Positions 9,027 through 18,581 are shown, counted from the first letter of the stretch. The stretch: DNA of 64,000 nt from Clostridium pascui (GCF_016908015.1 NZ_JAFBDB010000008.1:1-64000), one strand, 5' to 3'. Notes: generated from the letters alone by a model not told the origin. Numbers and translations are program-made.

Positions 9027-9294
9027 GAAATTCAGCTTCCTGAATTTTTTCATTTAGTAAGTTTAAGTGATATTTTTAATGTTGAATATATAGTATAGAA
9101 TTTGCATTGTAGAAAGCATTGAATAAGCTTAGAAGCTGTTTGTTTATGATTGTAGAACACCGTAAAGAACTTTCTACTGTCTGGGCGATAGCGAGTTTAG
9201 AAAGTTTAGGGGTTTTACAATCATAAACATTAGAGCTTCTTTGTGAAGTGAACTGCTTTCCTAAATGTAAATCCCATGCGGTACATTCAACATT
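9027..9294 (+). repeat. Structured intergenic repeat element, copy 1
   Basis: It begins with a hairpin GAAATTCAG-N4-CTGAATTT (9027-9048), then about 30 nt, then a 217-bp imperfect palindrome (9078-9294) whose ends are AATGTTGAAT and ATTCAACATT. The nested stems include GTTTATGATTGTA/TACAATCATAAAC and AACTTTCTA (9168-9176)/TAGAAAGTT (9198-9206), around a core (9174-9200) containing CTGTCTGGGCGATAG then CGAGTT. The core matches copy 3 at 25 of 27 positions. The unit lies between the CapA terminator and the murT promoter and has no credible coding frame. This accounts for most of the 500-bp gap before murT. Confidence 0.8.
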
Positions 9295-9327
9295 GCTTTA
9301 AAATATCATGTCCCCTGTTTAAAAATA

Positions 9328-9356
9328 TCGCCAAAAGATATAATTTGTATTATAAT
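9328..9356 (+). promoter_or_regulatory. Probable promoter of murT-gatD
   Basis: A perfect TATAAT (9351-9356) lies 17 nt after TCGCCA (9328-9333), a weak 4/6 match to the -35 consensus. It is the only good -10 in the 60 nt before murT. Confidence 0.5.
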
Positions 9357-9414
9357 TAGTAATTGTAAGTAAATAATATTCTTCTAAGAGATAACCAATT
9401 CTACAGCAAAGGAT

Positions 9415-10773
9415 GTGTTTAAAATTAACATAAAAACTGGTTTAAGTATAATAATCTCCAAAATAGTACTTAAATTATCAAAAACCTTTTTAAAAGGTGG
9501 AACTAATTTCCCGGGAAAAGTTGCATTAAAAGTCGATAATAGTATACTAAAAACTGTAGCAAGAGACTACAAAGTAATACTTGTTACAGGAACCAATGGA
9601 AAAACTACGACTACAAATATGATATATTCCATGCTTAAGGATAGTGGAAAGAAAGTCATTTCTAATAGTACTGGAGCTAATATGCTTCCTGGAATAGTTG
9701 CTTGTTTTATAGAACATCACAAATTTAGTCATTCATACGGTGAAAAATATGCTGTAATTGAAACAGATGAAGCTAATGTAAAATTAGTTACTGAATATAT
9801 CACTCCTGAAATAATAACAATTACAAATTTATTTAGGGATCAATTAGATAGATATGGTGAAGTTTATACTACATTGAAAAAAATAGTGGAGGGACTAGAA
9901 AAAGCTCCTTTATCTAAGCTTATACTAAATGCTGATGAATCCTTACTTGGAGATTTAGAAGTCCACAATGCAACGGTTTATTACGGATTTAATACTTCAA
10001 TAGATGATAATAAAACTATAGATATAAATGCGGATGCAAAGTTTTGTAAAAAGTGCAAACATCCTTATCAGTACAATTTCCTAACTTATAATCATTTAGG
10101 AGATTTTTATTGTGAAAACTGTGGATATAAGAGGCCTCATCTTACATATTTTGTAGATAAAATTCACGAACAAACTCCCGAGGGTTCCTATGTGAGTATA
10201 AATGGAACAGATCTCTTCATAAATCAATCTGGTACATACAATATATACAATGCTCTTTGTGCTTACTCTATTGCAAGAGAACTTGGAGTTGAAAAAAAGG
10301 TTATTGTAAATTCCTTGAAGAGTCAAAAAAGCAGCTTTGGTAGACAGGAATGTTTAAATATAGATGGAAAAGAAGTTAAAATAGTTCTTGTTAAAAATCC
10401 TGCTGGCTGCGACCAAGCTATAAATACCATATTTCTTGATAAGAGAGAAATTAGTCTTGTAGCTCTTTTAAATGATAATTATGCCGATGGACGTGATGTA
10501 TCTTGGATATGGGATGTAGCCTTTGAAAAGTTATCCTCTCTTAATATAAAGGATGTATTAGTCGGAGGAGACAGACTTTATGATATGGCAGTAAGACTTA
10601 AAGTAGCTGGACTTGAAGAGGAAGCCTTTCAAACTCATGAAAGCCTTGACTCACTTTTAGAAGGTATTAAGAATACTAGTACAAATACAGTCTACGTACT
10701 TGCTACATATACTGCTATGCTTGAATTTAGAAAGTATCTTTTCAATAAAAAATATATAGAAAAACTTTGGTAA
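9415..10773 (+). CDS. murT: Lipid II isoglutaminyl synthase, MurT subunit
   Basis: Mur ligase-fold catalytic subunit that, with GatD, amidates the D-Glu alpha-carboxylate of lipid II to D-isoglutamine at the inner membrane face. The 452 residues contain the ATP-binding GTNGKTTTTNM (about residues 59-69), the VIETDEANV segment, and a four-Cys zinc ribbon insertion (CKKC near 211-214 and CENC near 233-236) characteristic of MurT rather than MurC-F. The C-terminal MurT domain follows. An N-terminal amphipathic/hydrophobic stretch suggests membrane association. The start is uncertain: GTG 9415 is the only standard start in frame, only 2 nt after AAAGGAT. Followed 25 nt later by gatD, as in other Firmicutes. 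Confidence 0.93.
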   Translation: MFKINIKTGLSIIISKIVLKLSKTFLKGGTNFPGKVALKVDNSILKTVARDYKVILVTGTNGKTTTTNMIYSMLKDSGKKVISNSTGANMLPGIVACFIEHHKFSHSYGEKYAVIETDEANVKLVTEYITPEIITITNLFRDQLDRYGEVYTTLKKIVEGLEKAPLSKLILNADESLLGDLEVHNATVYYGFNTSIDDNKTIDINADAKFCKKCKHPYQYNFLTYNHLGDFYCENCGYKRPHLTYFVDKIHEQTPEGSYVSINGTDLFINQSGTYNIYNALCAYSIARELGVEKKVIVNSLKSQKSSFGRQECLNIDGKEVKIVLVKNPAGCDQAINTIFLDKREISLVALLNDNYADGRDVSWIWDVAFEKLSSLNIKDVLVGGDRLYDMAVRLKVAGLEEEAFQTHESLDSLLEGIKNTSTNTVYVLATYTAMLEFRKYLFNKKYIEKLW

Positions 10774-10798
10774 TTTAAATAAAAAAGAAGGTGAAAAA

Positions 10799-11533
10799 AT
10801 GGAACTTAACATATGTCATCTCTACCCTGACCTTTTAAATGTCTATGGCGATATTGGAAATATACTTATACTTAAATATCGTGCAGAAAAAAGAGGTATT
10901 AAAGTTAATATAGATAATATTTCTCTTAACGATGAATTTGATGCCGCTAAATACGACATAGTATTCTTTGGCGGAGGTCAAGATTACGAGCAATCTATAG
11001 TTGCGGATGATTTAAAAAATACTAAAAAAGAAGCACTAACAGAATATGTAGAATCCGGAAAAGTACTACTTGCTATTTGTGGTGGATATCAGCTTCTTGG
11101 CAGATACTATACAACTCCTGATGGAGAAAAACTCGATGGCCTCGGAATATTGGATTTATACACAGAAGGCGGAGACACTAGATTCATAGGAAACACCATA
11201 ATATTAAATGAGGAATTAAATCAAACCTATGTTGGTTTTGAAAATCACTCTGGAAGAACTTATATAGGGAATCTGAAACCTTTAGGAAAAGTAATCAAGG
11301 GTTACGGAAATAATGGCGAGGATGGATATGAAGGCTGTATATATAAAAACACCTACTGTACATATTTTCACGGTTCTCTGTTATCTAAAAATCCTGAACT
11401 CGCTGATCTTCTTATAAACAAAGCTCTTGATAACAAATGCAATAATTTGAAATATGTTTGCTTAGATTCAATAGATGATACTCTAGAACTGAAAGCCAAA
11501 GATGTAGTTATTAAAAGTTTTTATAAAAAGTAG
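10799..11533 (+). CDS. gatD: Lipid II isoglutaminyl synthase, glutaminase subunit GatD
   Basis: Class I (CobB/CobQ-like) glutamine amidotransferase that supplies ammonia to MurT. The 244-residue length matches the family. The nucleophile Cys94 lies in LAICGGYQLLG, His191 in YFHGSLL is the probable catalytic His, and Arg128 in GGDTRFIGN corresponds to the substrate-binding Arg known from the Staphylococcus enzyme. FFGGGQDYEQ forms the oxyanion-hole region. It lies directly behind murT with its own GAAGGTG ribosome binding site, so the two are co-transcribed and end at a terminator. Confidence 0.95.
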   Translation: MELNICHLYPDLLNVYGDIGNILILKYRAEKRGIKVNIDNISLNDEFDAAKYDIVFFGGGQDYEQSIVADDLKNTKKEALTEYVESGKVLLAICGGYQLLGRYYTTPDGEKLDGLGILDLYTEGGDTRFIGNTIILNEELNQTYVGFENHSGRTYIGNLKPLGKVIKGYGNNGEDGYEGCIYKNTYCTYFHGSLLSKNPELADLLINKALDNKCNNLKYVCLDSIDDTLELKAKDVVIKSFYKK

Positions 11534-11557
11534 CTCGCAATATGCTGGCTACTTTTT
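11525..11557 (+). terminator. Terminator of murT-gatD
   Basis: AAAAAGTAGC pairs with GCTACTTTTT, overlapping the gatD stop codon and followed by T-rich sequence. Confidence 0.8.
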
Positions 11558-11571
11558 ATCTTTAAGCATAT

Positions 11572-11598
11572 TAAGTGCTTGTATTTTTACATCGATAA
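11572..11598 (+). promoter_or_regulatory. Sigma-D (flagellar sigma-28 type) promoter of chemoreceptor gene
   Basis: TAAG (11572-11575), exactly 15 nt, then ATCGATAA (11591-11598), against the sigma-D consensus TAAA-N15-GCCGATAA. It lies about 57 nt upstream of the chemoreceptor start. Confidence 0.65.
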
Positions 11599-11654
11599 TA
11601 CTATATAAAATCCTTAATACTTACAGATTATAAATAGTAAAGGAGTGATAATAA

Positions 11655-13397
11655 TTGCAGCAAAATAAAATGGGCAGCGTTAGATTTAAGCTTATAATGA
11701 TGGCTATAGTACTTCTTATCCCCGGTGTAATAATAGGCTTAATTAGCTTTAATGTAGCAAAATACCAACTAAATGAACAAGGAAAAGTAATTCTAAAAAA
11801 CAGTGTAAAAAGCGTAATTCAGTTAATAAGTGAAAAACAAGAATATGTAGACAAAGGTATCTTAACCCTAGAAGAAGCCCAAGAACAGGTTAAAGTATTC
11901 ATGCTTGGGAAAAAGAACTCAGATGGTACAAGGACTATTAATAAAAATATTGATTTAGGGGAAAATGGATATCTCTTAGCTTATACTCAAGACGGAGTTG
12001 AAGCTGTCCACCCATCTCTAGAGGGTAAAAGTGTTTGGGATGTAAAGGATAAAAAAAAGGGGCTTTTCTTAGTTCAAGAGCAAATTAAAATTGGTAATAA
12101 TGGTGGTGGATTTTTGGAATATTCCTGGACACTTCCTGGCTCTGAAAAAATCGCCTCAAAAATAACCTATCAAGAAACAGATCCTAATTGGAATTGGATT
12201 GTAAGTTCTGGTACGTATATGAATGACTTTAATAAGGGCGCTTCTGTTATTTTAAAAATACTTATAGTTACATATGCTATTGTATTAGCTTTAAGTGCTG
12301 TATTTGTACTTATGTTTGCAAGACATATATCCGCTCCTATTAAGTTAATTGCAAATACCGCCAGCGAAATAGCATCTGGAAATCTTAATATAAGTAATTT
12401 AGAAATAAAAAATAATGATGAAACTAAAATTTTAAGTACTGCATTTAACCACATGATTAAAAATATTCAAGTCATAATAGAAGATATTAAGAAATCCTCT
12501 TCTACAGTATTTAGCAGTTCAAAATCCCTTGCAGATATATCAGAAGAAACTGCTCATTCTATGAATGGTATTAAGCAAAATGTTAGTGAAATAGTTAGTA
12601 GTAGTGTGATGCAAACAGAAGAAATTCAAAATGGGTTTGAAAAAATTACAAAACTTGCTGCAGAAATTGAATTAATTTCAGAATTTACAAATGAAATAGG
12701 TAAATTATCAAATACTACTAATTCCCAAGTCGAATTAGGACTTATTACAATTACTGAATTAATAGATAAAAATAACAAAAATAATGCAGTTATAAAAGAC
12801 ATGGAACAAATTATTAATTCAATAGCAACTAGTTCAGAAAACATAGGAAGCATTACAAATGTAATTAAAAATATATCTGAGCAAACCAATCTTCTTGCAT
12901 TAAATGCCGCTATTGAAGCTGCTAGAGCAGGAGAAGCTGGCAGAGGTTTTTCAGTAGTTGCAGATGAAATAAGAAAACTTTCAGAAAAAACAAGTATATC
13001 TACAATAGAAATAACAAATCTTATTAATGAAATACAAAAAAAATCGGATACTGCTGTATCATCTATGACTGAAGTAAATGACATCATTGAAATTCAAAAG
13101 AAATGTGTTAGTGGAACTGAAAATATATTTAATGACATATCAACTTATATACATCAGTTGATTATTAAAATTGAAAGTACCAGAAAATCTCTAAAAGAAA
13201 TCAATGAAAATAAAAATAATGTAGTTACTGTTATAGAAAACTTATCTTCTAGCTCAGAGGAAAATTCGGCATTAACAGAGGAAGTTTCTGCAACCATGGA
13301 GGAATTTGCTCAAAATATAGACAAGTTAAACAACCTTGCTTTAGAACTTGAAGATTTGTCTGAACACCTTAACTCTACACTGAATAATTTTAGATAA
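11655..13397 (+). CDS. Methyl-accepting chemotaxis protein with Cache sensor domain
   Basis: Membrane chemoreceptor of 580 residues. A first transmembrane helix (about 14-34) is followed by an extracytoplasmic single-Cache domain, with [17 protein letters not shown] and the terminal [14 protein letters not shown] signature, then a second transmembrane helix (about 197-220), a HAMP linker and a signalling coiled coil. The hairpin tip is intact ([20 protein letters not shown] region) and contacts CheA/CheW. The ligand is unknown; Cache domains often bind small acids or amines. Start is TTG 11655, 9 nt after AGGAG; ATG 11670 is an alternative. Monocistronic, with a sigma-D-type promoter, implying control with flagellar genes. 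Confidence 0.93.
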   Translation: MQQNKMGSVRFKLIMMAIVLLIPGVIIGLISFNVAKYQLNEQGKVILKNSVKSVIQLISEKQEYVDKGILTLEEAQEQVKVFMLGKKNSDGTRTINKNIDLGENGYLLAYTQDGVEAVHPSLEGKSVWDVKDKKKGLFLVQEQIKIGNNGGGFLEYSWTLPGSEKIASKITYQETDPNWNWIVSSGTYMNDFNKGASVILKILIVTYAIVLALSAVFVLMFARHISAPIKLIANTASEIASGNLNISNLEIKNNDETKILSTAFNHMIKNIQVIIEDIKKSSSTVFSSSKSLADISEETAHSMNGIKQNVSEIVSSSVMQTEEIQNGFEKITKLAAEIELISEFTNEIGKLSNTTNSQVELGLITITELIDKNNKNNAVIKDMEQIINSIATSSENIGSITNVIKNISEQTNLLALNAAIEAARAGEAGRGFSVVADEIRKLSEKTSISTIEITNLINEIQKKSDTAVSSMTEVNDIIEIQKKCVSGTENIFNDISTYIHQLIIKIESTRKSLKEINENKNNVVTVIENLSSSSEENSALTEEVSATMEEFAQNIDKLNNLALELEDLSEHLNSTLNNFR

Positions 13398-13458
13398 TGT
13401 TCACTATCGAACTATAGAATTGATAAAACACCTAGTTTGCTTGGATATACTAAAAAAA

Positions 13459-13630
13459 TTTCTATATATTATTCAGCTTATTCACTGTACAAGAAGCTCT
13501 AATATTCATAACTTTAAATCATCTAAACCCTCTAATATTCATTCAACTTGAATAGCATAAAGTTCTTAGTGATGTCTTAAAGTTATAAATAAAGAGCTTC
13601 TCGTCTTGTTCAATGCTTTCTACAATACAA
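13459..13630 (-). repeat. Structured intergenic repeat element, diverged copy 2
   Basis: On the minus strand the segment starting near 13630 reads ATTGTAGAAAGCATTGAA, matching 17 bases of copy 1 in order. Paired arms follow: AGAAGCTCT (13601-13593) with AGAGCTTCT (13500-13492), and TTAAAGTTAT/ATAACTTTAA (13577-13586 with 13508-13517). The centre keeps the layout CTA-hairpin-TAG, but the small hairpin is TTCAA-G-TTGAA instead of CTGTC...GACAG. It lies between the convergent chemoreceptor and galE genes, and its minus-strand 5' hairpin is missing because galE coding sequence begins there. No other feature is seen in this 240-bp gap. Confidence 0.6.
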
Positions 13631-13638
13631 AGCACATA

Positions 13639-14637
13639 CTATGATTGTTTACTATATCCATATCCGTTTGAATTGTTTTTATGCCAATTCCATGCAGTTT
13701 CCATTATAGTTTCTAATGAATCAAATTCTGGCTTCCAGCCAAGTTCTTTTTTTGCCTTTTCTGAAGATGCCACAAGTACTGCCGGATCTCCTGCCCTTCT
13801 AGGCGCTACTTCAGCTTTAATTTCCTTTCCTGTAACCCTTCTTGCAACTTCAACTACCTCTTTTACTGAAAAGCCCTTACCATTTCCTAAATTATATACA
13901 GCACTTTCTCCACCATTCATTAATCTCTCTAATGCTAAAAGGTGAGCTGATGCTAAGTCATACACATGTATGTAATCTCTTATACATGTCCCATCCTCTG
14001 TTATATAATCATCCCCAAAAATCATTATTTTATCTCTTTGCCCTAGGGCTACTTGAAGTATTATTGGTATTAAATGTGTTTCAGGATTATGATGTTCTCC
14101 TATCTTCCCACTCACATGGGCTCCAGCTGCATTAAAATATCTTAAAGCAGTATATTTTATACCGTAGGCATTATCACACCATTTTAATATTTTCTCTACA
14201 GCAAGCTTTGATTCTCCATAAGGATTAGTAGGAAAAGTTTTATCATTTTCAAGTATTGGAATATTTTCAGGTTCTCCATAAGTTGCTGCAGTAGATGAAA
14301 ACACTATATTTTTCACTTCATAATCCTTCATTGCACCAAGAAGACTTAATGTGCCTCCCACGTTATTTTCAAAATACTTAATAGGTTCTGATACACTTTC
14401 ACCAACTAGTGAATCTGCTGCAAAATCAATTACAGCTTCTATATTATTTTCTGTAAAGACCTTATCTAAAACTGATCTATCTCTTAAATCGCCTTTATAA
14501 AATTTCTCACAAAGTACCGCTTCTTTGTGTCCCTTTTGTAAGTTATCGAGAACGACTACATCCTTCCCCTTTTCCAAAAGATATGTCACCATATGACTGC
14601 CTATATATCCTGCTCCCCCACATACCAATATTGCCAT
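13639..14637 (-). CDS. galE: UDP-glucose 4-epimerase
   Basis: Extended short-chain dehydrogenase that interconverts UDP-glucose and UDP-galactose with tightly bound NAD, feeding galactose use and surface polysaccharides. The 332-residue length is typical. GGAGYIGSH (residues 7-15) is the NAD-binding glycine motif; [10 protein letters not shown] contains the catalytic Ser/Thr and the PYGESK segment near residue 140 the Tyr-x3-Lys pair. RYFNAAGA and the [10 protein letters not shown] substrate-loop segment also match GalE. It follows the TPR-protein gene by 19 nt with an AGGAGG ribosome binding site, so they form an operon. No gal genes for galactose breakdown are nearby. Confidence 0.95.
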   Translation of the reverse strand: MAILVCGGAGYIGSHMVTYLLEKGKDVVVLDNLQKGHKEAVLCEKFYKGDLRDRSVLDKVFTENNIEAVIDFAADSLVGESVSEPIKYFENNVGGTLSLLGAMKDYEVKNIVFSSTAATYGEPENIPILENDKTFPTNPYGESKLAVEKILKWCDNAYGIKYTALRYFNAAGAHVSGKIGEHHNPETHLIPIILQVALGQRDKIMIFGDDYITEDGTCIRDYIHVYDLASAHLLALERLMNGGESAVYNLGNGKGFSVKEVVEVARRVTGKEIKAEVAPRRAGDPAVLVASSEKAKKELGWKPEFDSLETIMETAWNWHKNNSNGYGYSKQS

Positions 14638-14656
14638 TTAAAACTCCTCCTAAATC

Positions 14657-15679
14657 TTAATTTCGCTTTAAAAGCTTTTGTAACTTCTCTTTTAATTCTT
14701 CATCTTTAGTTAAATTATAGCACACCATGTAATAACCTATCGCATCGTCAATTCTTCCTGACTTCTCAAATTCACTTGCCATTCCATATGAAATTTCTAT
14801 CCATGTATAATCTGGTTTGAATAAAACACCATGTTTTTTAAATACTTCAGGTGTTATATTGATATAATGTTCTATATCAATATTTATATTTGCAGTTTCA
14901 CTTATATAATCAAGTTCTCCATTTGCTATTTCTGTTTCCTGCCAAAAGTTACTATATAAATAGCAACATATAGCTTCTTTCCATAAACCTTTTTCTGTAA
15001 AATAGCCTCCAAGCATTCTATACGAGCGTGCTAGCTCTTCTGGAATATAACATAATTTCAAGCTATCTTTAATAACTTCAAATATGTCTTCCGAATTGTT
15101 TAGCATAGCATATATAGAAGCCGTTTGAAATACAAATGCCATATTAAGAGGATTACACTTTATACCTTTCTCTATATATTTTAATGCCTTTTCCAATTCA
15201 CCCTTTTTAATTAATATGTAAACATATTTCTCAAGTATTGAAGCTATAGGAAGTATTGGATTTTTTATTATTTTATCATTTTTAAACTTATACTTATAAT
15301 AAATTTCCTCTAATGGATTCCTAAATTCCATATATAACTTTATCTTGTCCTCTTTACATATATCAAGCATAGGCAAATAATCTAATATTATCTTTTCAGC
15401 CTTTTCAATATCATTTTCATTTATATATTTCTGTACTAACTTTAACTCTTCCATTATTTTATTTATATCTCCTTCATAAGCATTATCAAATTCTTCTTCT
15501 TCTTCATTATATAAAATCCTTCCAATAATTCTATTTATTTCATCTATTATTTCATCACCATATTCGTGATCTACATAATCACATTTCAAAGATTCAAGAA
15601 TTTCTATGTCTTTTTCTTTATTACCGGTTAACTTACTGCTAATAAACTTCATTTCATTATTATATTTTTCAATAGACAT
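14657..15679 (-). CDS. TPR-like repeat protein upstream of galE
   Basis: A cytoplasmic helical protein of 340 residues without signal peptide or transmembrane segment. The middle and C-terminal parts contain tetratricopeptide-like helices such as KGELEKALKYIEKGIKCNP and SGRIDDAIGYYMVCYNL, and an acidic NEEEEEFDNAYEGD stretch sits near residue 60. The start is set at ATG 15679, 6-7 nt after AAAGGAG; 13 upstream in-frame codons have no ribosome binding site. It is the first gene of a two-gene unit with galE. Function is unknown; a protein-interaction scaffold is all the sequence supports. Confidence 0.75.
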   Translation of the reverse strand: MSIEKYNNEMKFISSKLTGNKEKDIEILESLKCDYVDHEYGDEIIDEINRIIGRILYNEEEEEFDNAYEGDINKIMEELKLVQKYINENDIEKAEKIILDYLPMLDICKEDKIKLYMEFRNPLEEIYYKYKFKNDKIIKNPILPIASILEKYVYILIKKGELEKALKYIEKGIKCNPLNMAFVFQTASIYAMLNNSEDIFEVIKDSLKLCYIPEELARSYRMLGGYFTEKGLWKEAICCYLYSNFWQETEIANGELDYISETANINIDIEHYINITPEVFKKHGVLFKPDYTWIEISYGMASEFEKSGRIDDAIGYYMVCYNLTKDEELKEKLQKLLKRN

Positions 15680-15888
15680 ATATTTATCTCCTTTTATTTT
15701 TATCTTATATCTTAGCATAGACCTTTATACTTCTAAATTCTACACAACTGAGTTAATTCCTTCCCTTTTATTTAATTTACATAATTTTCTGCATTGAACT
15801 TATTACAATTTAATTTTATGATATAATTTATATGTGAATTTTATAAGGATATATAATATAAATTATATTCAGTTTATGAGGTGATAAA

Positions 15889-16395
15889 ATGTTAACTACG
15901 CAAATAGGTCTTAGGAATATTAAAACCTCCTTATCTGTAGTATTATGTATATTATTATTTCAAGGTATACACAGGCCTTATCCTTTTTATGCATGTATTG
16001 CTGCAGTAATATGTACTCAAAGCACTGTAGACCAGTCCTTCAAATCTGGCATGGATAGACTAATAGGAACAGCAATAGGCGGATTTTTAGGAATGTTTTT
16101 ATGCTTTCTACAAGAATCTTTTCCAATTTTTGTGCTCCATGCGCTTCTTACAGGTGTTGGAATAATGCTTACTATATTTATTTGTAATGCCATCGGACGT
16201 AAAGGGGCTTGTTCTATAGGCTGTATTGTTATTTCAGCTATAATGACAAATTTAAAGGATGTGCCCTATACCCTTTATGCATTAAATAGAATGCTTGATA
16301 CATTTATCGGTATAATAATTGCATTACTTATAAACAAATATTTTTTCACAAGATATAGCAAGGAACAGGAGAAACTTAATGATATCCCAAGATAA
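15889..16395 (+). CDS. Small aromatic-acid-exporter/FUSC-type membrane protein
   Basis: A 168-residue integral membrane protein with about four hydrophobic helices and a short basic tail. The pattern GMDRLIGTAIGGFLGMFL and the final NRMLDTFIGIIIALLIN resembles the membrane half of the aromatic acid exporter (ArAE/FUSC) family, here without the large cytoplasmic domain, so it may work as an oligomer. Substrate is unknown. ATG follows GAGGTG by 7 nt. Its 3' end overlaps the helicase gene start by 17 nt, indicating translational coupling, although no functional link between the two is obvious. Confidence 0.8.
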   Translation: MLTTQIGLRNIKTSLSVVLCILLFQGIHRPYPFYACIAAVICTQSTVDQSFKSGMDRLIGTAIGGFLGMFLCFLQESFPIFVLHALLTGVGIMLTIFICNAIGRKGACSIGCIVISAIMTNLKDVPYTLYALNRMLDTFIGIIIALLINKYFFTRYSKEQEKLNDIPR

Positions 16396-18499
16396 ATTTT
16401 TAGAACTTATTAAATCCTTAGATATAAATTTGACCACTTCTCAAATAAAAGCCGTGACCACTGTCAATGGTCCTTTAGCTTTTATTGCAGTACCTGGAGC
16501 TGGGAAGACTTTAACTGCCATCACACGAATTGCAAATATGATATTATGTCATAAAATTCTTCCTGAAAACATACTAGCAATAACCTTCAGCAAGACTTCT
16601 GCTCAAGATATGAGAAAAAAATTTTATGATAGATTTGGTAATATAGTTATAGATAAAGTTCATTTCTCAACAATTCACTCCTTTGCCTATTCTGTAGTTA
16701 TGTATTACAGTAAGCTCATTAATAAAAATTTTATATTAATTGAGGGAAATTCTAATATAAATAAAGGGATGATATTAACAGATCTTTATAAAAAGTATAA
16801 TCATGAACATTTAAATGAGGATAAGCTTGAAGAATTATCTAGTTATATAAGCTATATAAAAAATTCCATGCTTCGATATAAAGATTTATTAAAGGAAGAT
16901 AAAGACATATTCCCTGTACCTCACTTCCTTGATGTATATAAAAATTATCATGATATTATGGTGGCAAATAATTATCTTGATTTTGATGATATGCTTATTT
17001 ATTGTTTAGTAATACTTGAAAAAAACGCTGAACTTTTGAATAGATATAGAAGCAAATATAAATATATACTTGTAGATGAAGCTCAAGACACTAGTAAAGT
17101 ACAGCATGAAATTATAAAAATTCTTGCAGCTCCTTTAAATAACTTATGCCTTTTGGGAGATGATGATCAAGTACTCTACTCTTGGAGAGCAGCTTTTCCT
17201 GAAGTACTTTTAAACTTCAAGAAAAATCATCCTAGTGGTACTATTGTATTTGCAGAGCAGAATTTTAGATCTACTAAGTGCATTGTATCTGCCGCTAATG
17301 AATTTATTAAACAAAATAAAAATAGATATAGTAAAAATATGATTACAGAAAATAGTGAAGGCTCAAATATAAAACTTATAACCCTAAACTCTATAGATGA
17401 GCAATCTCAATATATTATAGATCACTTAAAAAAAGAAAAGGATTATAAAAATACTGCTGTGCTCTTCAGAAATAATATATCTGCCCTTCCCTTAGTAGAC
17501 TTATTTAATGAAAATAATATTCCTTTTTATATTAAGGATGTGGCACCTCACTTTTTTAATCACTGGATAACAAAGGATATACTAAGATTCTTAGAATTTT
17601 CAGAGCGGCCTTTTGACTACAGCATATTTAAAGATATATATTATAAGATGGGAACTTATTTAACCAAGCAAGATATTCAAAAACTTTATTCTGAAATAGA
17701 TAATAAAACAAATATATTTCAAATACTAAATGCAAAATATCCCGATAAAGGGCTTATAGATTTTTATATAAAATTTGATATCTTAAGGAATAAAAAAACC
17801 TTTGATGCTCTTTCATATATAGAAAATGAATTGGGATATAAAGATTATTTAAATAAATATGCTAAAGACTTTAAATATTCTATGGATAATATAAATACAA
17901 TACTTACAACTCTTAAAACACTTACTAGTAACACTGGAAACATAACTGAATTTAAAGAAAAGCTAAATGATTTAGAATTAACTATGCGTAGGGCAAAGTG
18001 TGTAACAGAAGGTGTTACTCTTGCTACCTTTCATAGCAGTAAAGGTTGCGAATGGGATACGGTATTTATAATAGATATGATAAAGAATATATTCCCCACT
18101 ATAACAAGCATAAAAAAGGCCGTGGAAGAAGATGATTTTACTGAACTTGAGGAGGAAAGGCGTCTTTGCTACGTTGCCGTAACCCGTGGAAAAAAACAGG
18201 TATATTTAATTCATCCTAAAGGTTCTAGTTCAGTATTTTTTGATTTCTTTCAAAAGTATAATAATAAAAAATTGGAGGAATCTCGAAAAAAAGATCAAGA
18301 AATTCAAAAAAGGAAACAAGATAATGAATTTAGAATTACACTAGACTCCTTAAATATAGGTAAAAAGATTATCCATAAGCAATTTGGCATGGGAGAAATT
18401 ATAAATTTAAAAGCTTCAAATATGGAAATTAGATTTTCAAATAATATAATAAAAAACTTATCCATTGAGATTTGCTTAAAAAATGGACTAATTAAATAA
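16379..18499 (+). CDS. UvrD/PcrA-type superfamily 1 DNA helicase
   Basis: A 706-residue ATP-dependent 3'-5' DNA helicase-like protein for DNA repair or displacement of bound protein. SF1A motifs in order: Q-motif (LTTSQIKAV), Walker A VPGAGKT (38-44), motif Ia (TFSKTSAQDM), Walker B DEAQDTS, motif III GDDDQVLYSWR, motif IV QNFRST, motif V TFHSSKGCEWDTVF and motif VI LCYVAVTRGK. The C-terminal residues carry IGKKIIHKQFGMGEI, the short SH3-like motif common at PcrA/UvrD ends. It is shorter than PcrA (about 740), so it is probably a paralogue. It overlaps the preceding membrane-protein gene and ends at a strong terminator. Confidence 0.92.
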   Translation: MISQDKFLELIKSLDINLTTSQIKAVTTVNGPLAFIAVPGAGKTLTAITRIANMILCHKILPENILAITFSKTSAQDMRKKFYDRFGNIVIDKVHFSTIHSFAYSVVMYYSKLINKNFILIEGNSNINKGMILTDLYKKYNHEHLNEDKLEELSSYISYIKNSMLRYKDLLKEDKDIFPVPHFLDVYKNYHDIMVANNYLDFDDMLIYCLVILEKNAELLNRYRSKYKYILVDEAQDTSKVQHEIIKILAAPLNNLCLLGDDDQVLYSWRAAFPEVLLNFKKNHPSGTIVFAEQNFRSTKCIVSAANEFIKQNKNRYSKNMITENSEGSNIKLITLNSIDEQSQYIIDHLKKEKDYKNTAVLFRNNISALPLVDLFNENNIPFYIKDVAPHFFNHWITKDILRFLEFSERPFDYSIFKDIYYKMGTYLTKQDIQKLYSEIDNKTNIFQILNAKYPDKGLIDFYIKFDILRNKKTFDALSYIENELGYKDYLNKYAKDFKYSMDNINTILTTLKTLTSNTGNITEFKEKLNDLELTMRRAKCVTEGVTLATFHSSKGCEWDTVFIIDMIKNIFPTITSIKKAVEEDDFTELEEERRLCYVAVTRGKKQVYLIHPKGSSSVFFDFFQKYNNKKLEESRKKDQEIQKRKQDNEFRITLDSLNIGKKIIHKQFGMGEIINLKASNMEIRFSNNIIKNLSIEICLKNGLIK

Positions 18500-18504
18500 A
18501 AAAT

Positions 18505-18548
18505 GCGAAGCAGTTTTTTAGTAACTAAAAAATTGCTTCGCTTCTTTT
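18505..18548 (+). terminator. Bidirectional terminator between helicase gene and clpB
   Basis: GCGAAGCAGTTTTTTAG pairs with CTAAAAAATTGCTTCGC around a 3-nt loop and is followed by TTCTTTT; A-rich sequence precedes it. Confidence 0.85.
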
Positions 18549-18581
18549 AGTGATTAGATATTAGCGACTAGAGATTCCTCC

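Noticed and set aside
9027-9048. Hairpin AATTCAG-CTTC-CTGAATT-TTTT read as a second terminator for the CapA-like gene
   Set aside because: A strong terminator already lies at 8930-8981, and the same hairpin precedes the other copy of the repeat element at the same distance, so it is better treated as part of that element, although it could still terminate.
9078-9294. Long inverted repeat considered as insertion sequence or CRISPR-related repeat
   Set aside because: No transposase frame, no direct repeats with spacers, and no target duplication that I can define; the pattern is one nested palindrome.
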